Shown here piece by piece: positions 1-6,856 of a stretch of DNA of 20,928 nt. The notes below the pieces were generated by a model that was not told the origin of the DNA, did no database searches, and saw only the letters and a list, made by a program, of their open reading frames with translations. The position numbers and the translations under genes are program-made. Source of the stretch: Anaerolineales bacterium (GTDB taxonomy: Bacteria > Chloroflexota > Anaerolineae > Anaerolineales > Villigracilaceae); NCBI GenBank assembly GCA_016928525.1, contig JAFGKO010000062.1, positions 1 through 20,928 on the forward strand. The letters run 5' to 3'. The stretch's first letter is position 1; every line of letters begins with the position of its first letter.

Positions 1-736
1 CGGCGGTCATGGCGCCGACAGTCAGGCTCTCGACTAGTGCTTCGGGATTGAAGTTCTCGGTCAGCACTTTGGCCTTCAATGTCTGGATCAGCTCCATAAC
101 GGTTAGTGCTTCAAGTCCGTGCACAGCGGGCAGGTAGCCAAAAACGGTAACCCCGTTTTTCTCCAGATACGGGATGGCAGTGTCTTTCACGAAGCTGGCG
201 GCGCTATCGGGAACGCGGTTGATGATCGTGCCTAAGAATTTTTCGCCCAGCCGTTCGGAGGCGGCGATGACATCATCAAAGAGACGTACCTCATCTTTGT
301 ATTTCACGACCACGAGGACATCGCTGCCGAATTCAGTAGCGATCACAGGGGTGGGCATGCCTACCCCGTACCCCTCCCGCATGCTGCCTCCGCCTTCCAG
401 CAACAGGATGTCGCGACCTTGTTTTGCGCGATCGTATGCCGCTTGTAATTTGTCTTTGAAGCCCATGCCTTCTTCGCCGCGCAGGTAAGTGCGTAAAACT
501 TCGTTGGTCAAAACAACCGGGGAAATTTCCCAGGGTTGCGCTTCTAGATTGAGGATCTGTTTGACAAAAGCAGCGTCTTCATCCGCCAGGTTGCCTTCCA
601 CTCGCCAGGGTTGCATGCTAAGTGGTTTAAGATAACCAACTTTATATCCATCCGCCTGGAAGCGTTTGCCAAGGGCCAGACAGGTTGCTGTTTTTCCAGA
701 ATGTTGTTCAACTGAGGTTATATATAAAGATTTCAC
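1..736 (-). CDS. Phosphotransacetylase-family BioD-like P-loop protein with probable DRTGG domain (3' end cut off)
   Basis: I translated this by hand from a GTG at 736. An AGGAGA ribosome site (741-746) overlaps the stop codon of the upstream gene, which implies translational coupling. About 245 residues are visible and no stop is reached before the window edge. The N-terminus reads KSLYITSVEQHSGKTATC, a P-loop (HSGKT at residues 12-16) of the BioD/CobQ dethiobiotin-synthetase type. Further signatures are LLLEGGGSMREGYG, a BioD-like switch, and GTIINRVP. Proteins of this kind match the N-terminal half of long phosphotransacetylases and usually carry a DRTGG domain but no acetyltransferase catalytic domain. 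The DRTGG part would start near the window edge and is not fully seen. Third gene of a minus-strand operon after the CBS-ACT regulator and the ADP-forming synthetase, which suggests a role in sensing or regulating acetyl-CoA/acetate flux. The exact reaction is unknown. Confidence 0.82.
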   Translation of the reverse strand, partial: MKSLYITSVEQHSGKTATCLALGKRFQADGYKVGYLKPLSMQPWRVEGNLADEDAAFVKQILNLEAQPWEISPVVLTNEVLRTYLRGEEGMGFKDKLQAAYDRAKQGRDILLLEGGGSMREGYGVGMPTPVIATEFGSDVLVVVKYKDEVRLFDDVIAASERLGEKFLGTIINRVPDSAASFVKDTAIPYLEKNGVTVFGYLPAVHGLEALTVMELIQTLKAKVLTENFNPEALVESLTVGAMTA

Positions 737-744
737 GGTTTCTC

Positions 745-2859
745 CTATTCCTGGTCGTGTTTTCTGTCGAGGATCAGGCGCATGTCAATGGCGATACCGC
801 CATGACCTTCTTCATAAACGATCAATGGGTTAATGTCGAGTTCGGTAATTTCGGGGAAGTCCTGTACCAATTGGCCGATGCGTAAAAGTGTGTCGATGAT
901 GATTTCTTTGTCAACCGGAGGGTTGCCGCGCACGCCATCCAAAAGGGCGTGGGTGCGGATCTCGGTGAGCATATTGGTGGCTGCTTTGCGGGAGAAAGGC
1001 GCAATGCGGAAGGTGACGTCTTTCAGGGTTTCGACGTAAATGCCACCCAGACCAAATGTGACCAGCGGTCCGAATTGCGGGTCACGGTTCATACCGATCA
1101 GGATTTCCAGGCCCGGAGGTGCCATTTCCTGGACGAGACAACCCAATACACGCGCTTCTGGTAGGTAACGGTTGGCCCGGTAGACCATTAATTCGAAAGC
1201 ATCACGCACTTCCTGAGCGCTGCTCAGGCCAACGCGTACGCCGCCCATGTCGGTTTTATGCAAGATGTCTGGAGAGGCGATTTTCAATACGATCGGATAC
1301 CCGATTTCGCCGGCAATGCGCACCGCATCGTCAGGGGTAGCGGCGATTTCCGATTTGGGGATTTTCATACCGTAAGCCTCTAGCACAGCGCGAGCTTCAA
1401 AGTCGCCAATGGAAAGGCGTCCTTCAGAGCGCACCTTATCGAAAAGGTCGGCCACGGCCTGTTTGTCGACTTCAAATTGTGTGTACTGTGGGGTTTCGCG
1501 TTTGCGGATGTCTTGATATTCCGCCATGGCTTTGAGCGATGCGGCAGCGCGTTCGGGGAATGGATAATTAGGAATATTGTGCTTGACTAGGATGTCAATC
1601 CCAGATGAGACGCGGGCTTCGCCCATGAAGCAGGTCAGTATCGGCTTGTTGGTTTCTTTGGCGATCTTAGCGATGGCCTCGGCGGTTTCGTCGATCTCGG
1701 TCATGGCCTGCGGGGTGAGGATCACGATCAGCCCATCCACGTTGGGGTCTTGGATAACCTGTTGGAGGGCGTAAGCGTAGCGGTCAGCACGCGCATCACC
1801 AAGCACATCGACCGGGTTGGCTGCACTGGCTGCGCTGGGAAGTTCGGCTTCCAGGCAATGCAGGGTGTCGACTTCAAAGGTTGAGAGCGATAGCCCGGCG
1901 TGTTCCAAGGCGTCGGTAGCAAGGATGCCGGGGCCACCAGCGTTGGTGACGATAGCGATCCGTTTGCCCATCAGCGGTGGCTGGTAGCCAAAGGCCAGCG
2001 CCTGGTCGAAGAGCGCTTCCATCGAGGCAGCGCGGATCACACCGGCCTGGTAGAAGGCCGCTTCGTAGGCTTGCTCGGAGCCTGCCAACGACCCGGTATG
2101 CGAGGAAACCGCCCGGGCACCGGAGGCGGTAACACCAGATTTGATTGCCACAATGGGTTTGGACTTGGAAACCTTGCGGGCGACCTCAATGAATTGCTGG
2201 CCGTTTGATAATTCCTCGATGTACATCAGGATCACTTTGGTGTTGTCGTCGGCCTCCCAGGCTTCTAGCAGGTCGATTTCGCTGACGTCGGCCTTGTTAC
2301 CCAGGCTGACGAACTTCGAGAGGCCAAGGTGTCCGGCCTGCGCCCAGTCCAGGATGGCGGTACCCAATGCGCCGGATTGCGACGTGAAGGCCATTGGCCC
2401 AGAGGGCGGTGATCCGGCTGCAAAGGAGGCGTTCAGGGGCGTGAATGTGTCGATCACACCAAGGCAATTTGGCCCGATAATGCGGATGCCGTATTCTTTG
2501 CCGATGGCGATCAGCTCACGCTCGCGCTCTAGCCCCTCCATACCCGATTCGCGGAACCCGGCAGTGATAATGATGACCGCCGGGATGCCTTTTTCTCCGC
2601 AGGTGCGCAGTGCATCGGGGACGTATTTGAAGGGGATCACGATCACGGCCAGATCGACCGGGTCAGGAATCTCGAGCACGGTGGGATAGGCTTTGAGGTC
2701 CAGGATTTTCTCTGCTTTTGGATTGATTGGGTAGACCTGGCCTTTCTTAGAAAAACCGCCATCAATTAAATTCTTGACTACGGCGTACCCGAGTTTATTT
2801 GGATCGGTTGAAGCGCCGATGACTGCAACTGATGCAGGCTCAAAGAATGCTTTTAACAT
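745..2859 (-). CDS. Acetate/acyl-CoA synthetase, ADP-forming (fused alpha-beta)
   Basis: Catalyses acyl-CoA + ADP + Pi to acid + CoA + ATP in the cytoplasm. For a fermenter this is the step that turns acetyl-CoA into acetate with substrate-level ATP. The 704-residue length suits the fused alpha-beta form. Domains in order: CoA-binding Rossmann fold (SVAVIGAS, about 10-17), succinyl-CoA-ligase-like domains (GPNCLG 129-134), the phospho-histidine motif SHTGSLAGS with His254, then a C-terminal ATP-grasp domain from about 485 with HKTDMGG (His534, the second relay histidine) and ELDINPL near 673-679. I chose ATG 2859 because family members begin right at this point; GTG 2868, three codons upstream, is also possible, and a GAGG lies just before it. 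Lies 61 bases after the CBS-ACT gene; its stop is embedded in the ribosome site of the next gene. Substrate range (acetate or longer acids) cannot be told from sequence. Confidence 0.93.
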   Translation of the reverse strand: MLKAFFEPASVAVIGASTDPNKLGYAVVKNLIDGGFSKKGQVYPINPKAEKILDLKAYPTVLEIPDPVDLAVIVIPFKYVPDALRTCGEKGIPAVIIITAGFRESGMEGLERERELIAIGKEYGIRIIGPNCLGVIDTFTPLNASFAAGSPPSGPMAFTSQSGALGTAILDWAQAGHLGLSKFVSLGNKADVSEIDLLEAWEADDNTKVILMYIEELSNGQQFIEVARKVSKSKPIVAIKSGVTASGARAVSSHTGSLAGSEQAYEAAFYQAGVIRAASMEALFDQALAFGYQPPLMGKRIAIVTNAGGPGILATDALEHAGLSLSTFEVDTLHCLEAELPSAASAANPVDVLGDARADRYAYALQQVIQDPNVDGLIVILTPQAMTEIDETAEAIAKIAKETNKPILTCFMGEARVSSGIDILVKHNIPNYPFPERAAASLKAMAEYQDIRKRETPQYTQFEVDKQAVADLFDKVRSEGRLSIGDFEARAVLEAYGMKIPKSEIAATPDDAVRIAGEIGYPIVLKIASPDILHKTDMGGVRVGLSSAQEVRDAFELMVYRANRYLPEARVLGCLVQEMAPPGLEILIGMNRDPQFGPLVTFGLGGIYVETLKDVTFRIAPFSRKAATNMLTEIRTHALLDGVRGNPPVDKEIIIDTLLRIGQLVQDFPEITELDINPLIVYEEGHGGIAIDMRLILDRKHDQE

Positions 2860-2920
2860 AATGAACACTTACCTCGCGATAATGATTGATAAGACCATAG
2901 CCCGGTCTTAGGCGGGCATT

Positions 2921-3568
2921 TTAACTTACTTCTCTGAAATCGACGACCTTCTCCGCCAAGGGTTCAATAGCTGCTTTAAGTTTACCAGCTTCAACATTTT
3001 CAACACGGAATGTAATCTCTCCGAATTCTTTGCGCTCGGAGTCGAATGCACCCGCGGCGATAATGTTGCCGCCTACTTCGTAGATGGCGTTAGAAATCTT
3101 TGCCAACTCTCCACTGACTGCCGGAACGATCACGGTAAAACGAATACCCGGTTGGCGCGCACCCAGGAATTCCACGAAAACTTTGAAAAGGTCGGTTTCG
3201 GTGATTATGCCGACCACTTTGCCGTCATCGACAACGGGGAGGGCGCCAACGTAATTGTCTGCCATAATGCGGGCAGCTTCTTCGATGGGCGTGTCACCGG
3301 GCACGGTGAGTACGTCTGCTTCCATGATTTTCTGAACGGTGATCTTGCTGAGCATATAGGTGAGTTCCCATACATCCAGACTGGTGGCCCCGGACGGCGA
3401 CGCCTGGAGGATATCTCGCTCGGAGACGATGCCGACGAGTTTACCGGATGCGTCCACAACCGGAAGCCGGCGGACGTTTTGCTCGCGCATTACGCTGAGA
3501 GCTTCTTGCATGGGGGTGTCGGGGGTAGTGGTGACCGCTGGGCTGGACATACGTTCTCTCACTAACAT
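2921..3568 (-). CDS. CBS-pair and ACT domain protein (AcuB-like), probable acetate-pathway regulator
   Basis: A 215-residue soluble protein. Two CBS motifs fill about residues 8-135: VRRLPVVDASGKLVGIVSERD in the first, VGALPVVDDGKVVGIITETD in the second. Together they form a Bateman module that normally binds adenine nucleotides. An ACT-like domain follows at about 143-210 (RFTVIVPAVSGELAKISNAI), a fold that typically binds small ligands such as amino acids. The CBS2-ACT order is that of AcuB-type proteins. AAGGAG sits 8 bases before ATG 3568. First gene of the operon with the ADP-forming synthetase, so I infer that it senses energy charge (AMP/ATP) and a metabolite and adjusts acetate formation. 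No DNA-binding or catalytic domain is visible, so it probably acts by protein-protein contact. Confidence 0.88.
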   Translation of the reverse strand: MLVRERMSSPAVTTTPDTPMQEALSVMREQNVRRLPVVDASGKLVGIVSERDILQASPSGATSLDVWELTYMLSKITVQKIMEADVLTVPGDTPIEEAARIMADNYVGALPVVDDGKVVGIITETDLFKVFVEFLGARQPGIRFTVIVPAVSGELAKISNAIYEVGGNIIAAGAFDSERKEFGEITFRVENVEAGKLKAAIEPLAEKVVDFREVS

Positions 3569-3661
3569 ATTCGTTGCTCCTTTTTCTTTTCTTTTACCTA
3601 AACTTGATGATCTTAAAAGCCTGCAATAGTAAATTTGAGATCTCTATATGAATTCTCTGGT

Positions 3662-3689
3662 ATTATAAACCAAATGAAGTAAATCTCAA
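3662..3689 (-). promoter_or_regulatory. Sigma-70-type promoter for the CBS-ACT / synthetase operon
   Basis: On the minus strand, TTGAGA (3684-3689) and TATAAT (3662-3667) are separated by 16 bases. The predicted start near 3655 leaves a leader of about 87 bases before ATG 3568. It is divergent from the rhodanese promoter, and the two -35 boxes are about 40 bases apart. Confidence 0.7.
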
Positions 3690-3727
3690 TAAAGCTGGGC
3701 TGAATATACAATCCATCAGTTCTACAC

Positions 3728-3756
3728 TTGACAGCCTTGGGCGAGCGATTTAGACT
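3728..3756 (+). promoter_or_regulatory. Sigma-70-type promoter for the rhodanese gene
   Basis: TTGACA (3728-3733), 17-base spacer, TAGACT (3751-3756). The predicted start near 3763 leaves a leader under 30 bases, which carries an AAAAAAGG ribosome site before ATG 3790. Confidence 0.72.
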
Positions 3757-3789
3757 TCTGGAAAGCTGGTACAAAAAAGGAAAAATCCA

Positions 3790-4257
3790 ATGGCAAAGAG
3801 TAGGCAAAAATCCAAATCAAAAGTAAAGTCCAAATCGAATTCGAATCCACAAGCATGGATCATCGCGGCGATCGTCGTATTGGTCGGCTTTGCCGGTTTC
3901 TGGTTCCTCCGTTCCACGCAGATCGTACCGGACCAGACACTTCCGGCGGAAATCTCTGTGGAACAGGCTTATCGGGAATATCAGGACGGTGTGTATTTCC
4001 TGGACGTACGTACACCCGAAGAGTGGAAGGATCATCATGTTCCGGGGACAACGCTCATACCGCTGGATGAATTACCAGCCCGAATCAGTGAAATACCCAG
4101 CGACCAGCAGGTCGTTGTGGTTTGTCGTTTCGGAAACCGCAGTATGCAGGCTCGTGAGTTTTTGATCCAGGCCGGATATAGTGAGGTCAGCAGTCTGAAT
4201 GGCGGACTGAATGCCTGGGGGCAGGCGGGGTATGAATTGGTTAGTGGTGAAGAGTAA
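3790..4257 (+). CDS. Membrane-anchored rhodanese-domain protein
   Basis: 155 residues. A very basic, Ser/Lys-rich N-terminus (residues 3-15) precedes one hydrophobic helix (about 22-40), so the N-terminus should be inside and the rhodanese domain outside. The single rhodanese domain (about 54-150) has the LDVRTPEEW motif (71-79) and the active loop CRFGNR with Cys112, the residue that would carry the persulfide. The fold ends with GGLNAWGQAGYE. Such proteins transfer sulfane sulfur or act as thiol carriers; the acceptor is not shown here. Single-gene transcript with its own promoter, divergent from the acetate operon. No clear hairpin terminator follows it. Confidence 0.88.
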   Translation: MAKSRQKSKSKVKSKSNSNPQAWIIAAIVVLVGFAGFWFLRSTQIVPDQTLPAEISVEQAYREYQDGVYFLDVRTPEEWKDHHVPGTTLIPLDELPARISEIPSDQQVVVVCRFGNRSMQAREFLIQAGYSEVSSLNGGLNAWGQAGYELVSGEE

Positions 4258-4317
4258 GGCCTGAGTGGTTATTTGGCGAAATTAACTTATTCTTACGGAA
4301 CTTTATCAATCGCAATA

Positions 4318-4346
4318 TTGTTTTTTGTAAAAAAGGATACTATAAT
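4318..4346 (+). promoter_or_regulatory. Promoter upstream of the CBM48 gene or a leader RNA
   Basis: TTGTTT (4318-4323), 17-base spacer, perfect TATAAT (4341-4346). The predicted start near 4353 lies about 109 bases before the ATG at 4462, leaving room for the hairpin at 4390-4417. Confidence 0.65.
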
Positions 4347-4389
4347 CCCCTAAATAGTAGGTGCTCCAACGTAGATCCATAGCAGTTTC

Positions 4390-4426
4390 CGAGCTTATCG
4401 CAATTTGTATAAGCTCGTTTGTTTTT
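4390..4426 (+). terminator. Leader hairpin: attenuator or end of a small RNA
   Basis: CGAGCTTAT (4390-4398) pairs perfectly with ATAAGCTCG (4409-4417) around a 10-base loop, and TTTGTTTTT (4418-4426) follows at once. This is the form of an intrinsic terminator. It lies between the promoter at 4318-4346 and the CBM48 gene, so it would either attenuate that gene or end an RNA of about 74 bases. It would also stop read-through from the rhodanese gene. Confidence 0.62.
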
Positions 4427-4461
4427 AGGGCTTTTTACTCGTTTTTACAGGAGAGGATGTT

Positions 4462-4755
4462 ATGTTGAAGAAATCGTATGCTAAAGATGGCAAAACCTGC
4501 CGGGTAACGTTCAAGCTGCCTGAAGATGTCAATGCTGAGAAGGCCAGTCTGGTCGGTGAATTCAACGACTGGGATAAAGCGGCCAATCCAATGCGCAAAC
4601 TCAAGAAGGGTGACTTTTCAGTGACGATGTCGCTGTCGCCGGGAAACTACCGCTTCCGATATTGGCTGGATGATGAGCGTTGGGAAAATGACTGGGAGGC
4701 GGACGCTTATCTGCCGAATGAGTTCGGGAGTGAGGATTCGGTCATCGAAATCTGA
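4462..4755 (+). CDS. Stand-alone CBM48 / AMPK-beta-type glycogen-binding protein
   Basis: 97 residues, almost exactly one CBM48 (isoamylase N-terminal, early-set) domain. Recognisable family features are VTFKLPEDVNAEKASLVGEFNDWD, the core SLSPGNYRFRYWLDDERWENDWEAD and the end-piece PNEFGSEDSVIEI. The aromatic residues in the WDK, YRFRYW and RWENDW segments match positions that contact alpha-glucan chains in this family. There is no catalytic domain, signal peptide or membrane segment. AGGAGAGG (4449-4456) lies 5 bases before the ATG. It probably binds glycogen or a partner enzyme in the cytoplasm, acting as a targeting or sensing subunit. No glycogen enzyme is nearby, so the partner is unknown. 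Confidence 0.88.
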   Translation: MLKKSYAKDGKTCRVTFKLPEDVNAEKASLVGEFNDWDKAANPMRKLKKGDFSVTMSLSPGNYRFRYWLDDERWENDWEADAYLPNEFGSEDSVIEI

Positions 4756-4816
4756 CGCCGAAGTCTGCTGACATTGTAGTTTGGGAGGGGGAGCGTAAAT
4801 TGAATAAAATCGAGAG

Positions 4817-4845
4817 TGGAGTCGTTTTCGGCTCCATTTTGCTTT
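4817..4845 (+). terminator. Rho-independent terminator after the CBM48 gene
   Basis: TGGAGTCG (4817-4824) pairs with CGGCTCCA (4829-4836) with one G-T pair and a TTTT loop, followed by TTTTGCTTT. It separates the CBM48 gene from the cyd cluster. Confidence 0.8.
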
Positions 4846-4848
4846 AAG

Positions 4849-4866
4849 ATGTGACAAATGTCACAT
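4849..4866. promoter_or_regulatory. Perfect CRP/FNR-family-type operator upstream of the Rrf2-cydAB operon
   Basis: ATGTGACA-AA-TGTCACAT is an 8-2-8 perfect palindrome and contains TGTGA-N6-TCACA, the exact CRP consensus core. Its centre at 4857.5 is about 65 bases upstream of the start predicted from the -10 box at 4911-4916, close to class I activator spacing. No CRP-family gene is in the window. Confidence 0.68.
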
Positions 4867-4882
4867 ACTTGAAAGGACAAGT
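4867..4882. repeat. Small inverted repeat, possible second operator
   Basis: ACTTG (4867-4871) and CAAGT (4878-4882) flank AAAGGA, directly between the CRP-type palindrome and the -35 box. A position suited to binding of the Rrf2 protein encoded just downstream; that is only an inference. Confidence 0.35.
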
Positions 4883-4886
4883 GTAC

Positions 4887-4916
4887 CTGACTGCGGAATG
4901 TTTTCCTGACTATACT
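4887..4916 (+). promoter_or_regulatory. Promoter of the Rrf2-cydAB operon
   Basis: CTGACT (4887-4892), 18-base spacer, TATACT (4911-4916). The weak -35 box fits a promoter that needs an activator. CCTGACT is repeated directly at 4886-4892 and 4905-4911, so a regulator could cover both boxes. Confidence 0.55.
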
Positions 4917-4965
4917 AAAGTTGATTAACGTTTACTATTTTGGTAAAGGATTCGAGGGTAATGGT

Positions 4966-5424
4966 ATGTTAAAGATCAACCGAAAAACTGATTACGCTGT
5001 CCGGGTTGTGCTGGCGTTGGCTAAGCGCCCGGCAGGCACCCGACTTTCCACCGATGCCGTTCAACAAGAAATGCTCATCCCGCGCTCATATGTACCGCGT
5101 ATCGTCGCCGATCTGGCCCGCTTGGGGATTATCGAGACCATCCCGGGGCCGAGCGGCGGGCTGCAGCTCGCTAGACAGGCGGTGAATATCAATATGTTGG
5201 AGGTGATGGAAGGAATTGACGGGCCGATCATGCTTTCGGAATGCTTGTGTGGGGCGGAGGTATGTCCACTTGGTTCGGGCTGCCCGGTGCGGACGCGCAT
5301 TGGTGGACTACAGGCGATGATGCGAAGAGAACTTGAAAACACTACATTTCAGGACCTGGTCGAGGATGCCAAACGGTTGATTGTGCAAGGTGTAACTGCG
5401 GAGGGGCAATTCCTCGGCGTATAA
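4966..5424 (+). CDS. Rrf2-family transcriptional regulator with Fe-S-type cysteines, probable regulator of cydAB
   Basis: 152 residues from ATG 4966, chosen because GAGGG lies 7 bases upstream and because Rrf2 proteins begin almost directly at the KTDYAVRVVLALA helix (7-19). A reading frame open further upstream adds 15 residues without family match. The winged HTH spans about 1-70, with the wing at GPSGGLQLAR (61-70). A cysteine patch follows: Cys93, Cys95, Cys100 and Cys106. The last three have the C-x4-C-x5-C spacing of E. coli NsrR, a nitric-oxide-sensing Fe-S repressor. An Fe-S cluster is therefore likely; whether it senses NO, oxygen or iron status is open. The gene ends 27 bases before cydA and shares its promoter, so autoregulation together with cydAB control is the simplest reading. 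Confidence 0.9.
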   Translation: MLKINRKTDYAVRVVLALAKRPAGTRLSTDAVQQEMLIPRSYVPRIVADLARLGIIETIPGPSGGLQLARQAVNINMLEVMEGIDGPIMLSECLCGAEVCPLGSGCPVRTRIGGLQAMMRRELENTTFQDLVEDAKRLIVQGVTAEGQFLGV

Positions 5425-5451
5425 GACTATTCTTTTTGAGGAGACAAATCT

Positions 5452-6840
5452 ATGGATACACTGCTTTTGGCGCGCTTACAGTTTGCCGCCACTTCGATCT
5501 ATCACTTTTTCTTTGTGCCGCTAACGCTAGGGCTATCCGTGTTGGTCGCTGTGATGGAAACCATCTATGTGCGGACGGATAATCCGGTATACAAGCGCAT
5601 GGCGAAATTTTGGGGGAAGCTTTTCCTGATCAATTTCGCGATGGGTGTGGTGACCGGCATTGTGCAGGAATTTCAATTTGGGATGAATTGGTCGGAATAC
5701 TCGCGCTATGTGGGTGATATTTTCGGTGCTCCACTGGCAATTGAGGCACTGCTGGCTTTCTTCCTGGAATCGACTTTCCTGGGAATCTGGATTTTTGGCT
5801 GGGATCGGCTTTCCAAAGGGATGCACGCCGTTACGATCTGGCTGGTGGCGGTTGGCGCGAACATTTCTGCATTGTGGATCTTGATCGCCAATTCCTTTAT
5901 GCAGCAGCCGGTTGGTTTTGTGATCAATGAAGCGACCGGCCGGGCTGAAATGACTGATTTCTTTGCAGTGCTATTCAACCCCAACATCTGGGTGCAATTT
6001 CCCCACGTCTTATTTTCTGGGCTGACGACGGCAGCATTTTTCGTGCTGGGAATTAGCATGTACCATTTGCTGCGCAAGAACGAAAAGGATTTCTTCCAGC
6101 GCTCGTTTCAGATCGCGGCGATCATTGGCGCTTTCGCCGTTTTTATGGTGATCGCCAACGGTCACACACAAACTCAGCACATGGTGGAAGTGCAGCCGAT
6201 GAAGATTGCGGCCTCCGAGGCGTTGTGGGAGAGCGAAGACCCAGCTTCTTTCTCGATTTTGACAATTGGCAACTTGAGAGGAGAAGAAATTTACTCGCTC
6301 CGGATTCCATCGGTATTGAGCCTGTTGGCTTATAACCAGCTAGATGGCGAGGTCAAGGGTTTGAATGAACTGCAAGCTGAGTTCTCGGCGCAATATGGCG
6401 CTGGCAATTATATCCCGCCACTGGCATTGATGTACTGGTCCTTCCGCATCATGGTTGGTGCAGGGATGCTGATGCTGCTATTGGCGGGATATGCGGTTTT
6501 CATGGTGATGGGCGAGTCGTACGTGCGTCTGCCAAGGTTGATGAAATTCTACATCTGGGCGATTGCGCTGCCCTATCTTGCCAACACCACCGGCTGGATG
6601 ATGGCGGAGGTTGGGCGCGCGCCTTGGGCGGTGTACGGCCTGCTCAAACTGGAAGATGCGGTCTCGCCGAACGTGACTGGCGGCCAATTGTTGACCACGT
6701 TGATTGGGTACGTGCTGATTTACGGTGTCTTGATGGTTGCTGATGTATACCTGCTGACCAAGTATGCTAAATTGGGGCCGGAAGGCGAAGATTCGGGATC
6801 GGTCGAAGCGGTCGAACCAACCCTGGTTCCCGAAGGCTAA
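5452..6840 (+). CDS. cydA: Cytochrome bd quinol oxidase subunit I
   Basis: 462 residues, polytopic membrane protein. It oxidises quinol and reduces oxygen to water at hemes b558, b595 and d, without proton pumping. Key family residues are in place: His18 (E. coli His19), Glu98 and Glu106 in IEALLAFFLEST, GWDRL 116-120, His185, the quinol-site pair Lys251 and Glu256 in PMKIAASEA, the Met383/Met384 pair in GWMM, and GRAPW 388-392 in place of the usual GRxPW. The Q-loop is of the short type, hence the length below the 522 of E. coli CydA. GAGGAG lies 8 bases before the ATG. Second gene of the Rrf2-cydAB operon. In a fermenter it most likely removes oxygen and may also protect against NO or H2O2. 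Confidence 0.97.
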   Translation: MDTLLLARLQFAATSIYHFFFVPLTLGLSVLVAVMETIYVRTDNPVYKRMAKFWGKLFLINFAMGVVTGIVQEFQFGMNWSEYSRYVGDIFGAPLAIEALLAFFLESTFLGIWIFGWDRLSKGMHAVTIWLVAVGANISALWILIANSFMQQPVGFVINEATGRAEMTDFFAVLFNPNIWVQFPHVLFSGLTTAAFFVLGISMYHLLRKNEKDFFQRSFQIAAIIGAFAVFMVIANGHTQTQHMVEVQPMKIAASEALWESEDPASFSILTIGNLRGEEIYSLRIPSVLSLLAYNQLDGEVKGLNELQAEFSAQYGAGNYIPPLALMYWSFRIMVGAGMLMLLLAGYAVFMVMGESYVRLPRLMKFYIWAIALPYLANTTGWMMAEVGRAPWAVYGLLKLEDAVSPNVTGGQLLTTLIGYVLIYGVLMVADVYLLTKYAKLGPEGEDSGSVEAVEPTLVPEG

Positions 6841-6856
6841 TGGAGGAGGATAAGAA

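Noticed and set aside
2141..2689. 182-codon open frame opposite the ADP-forming synthetase
   Set aside because: Antisense shadow with low-complexity Ser/Arg-rich translation; the minus-strand synthetase has all expected motifs.
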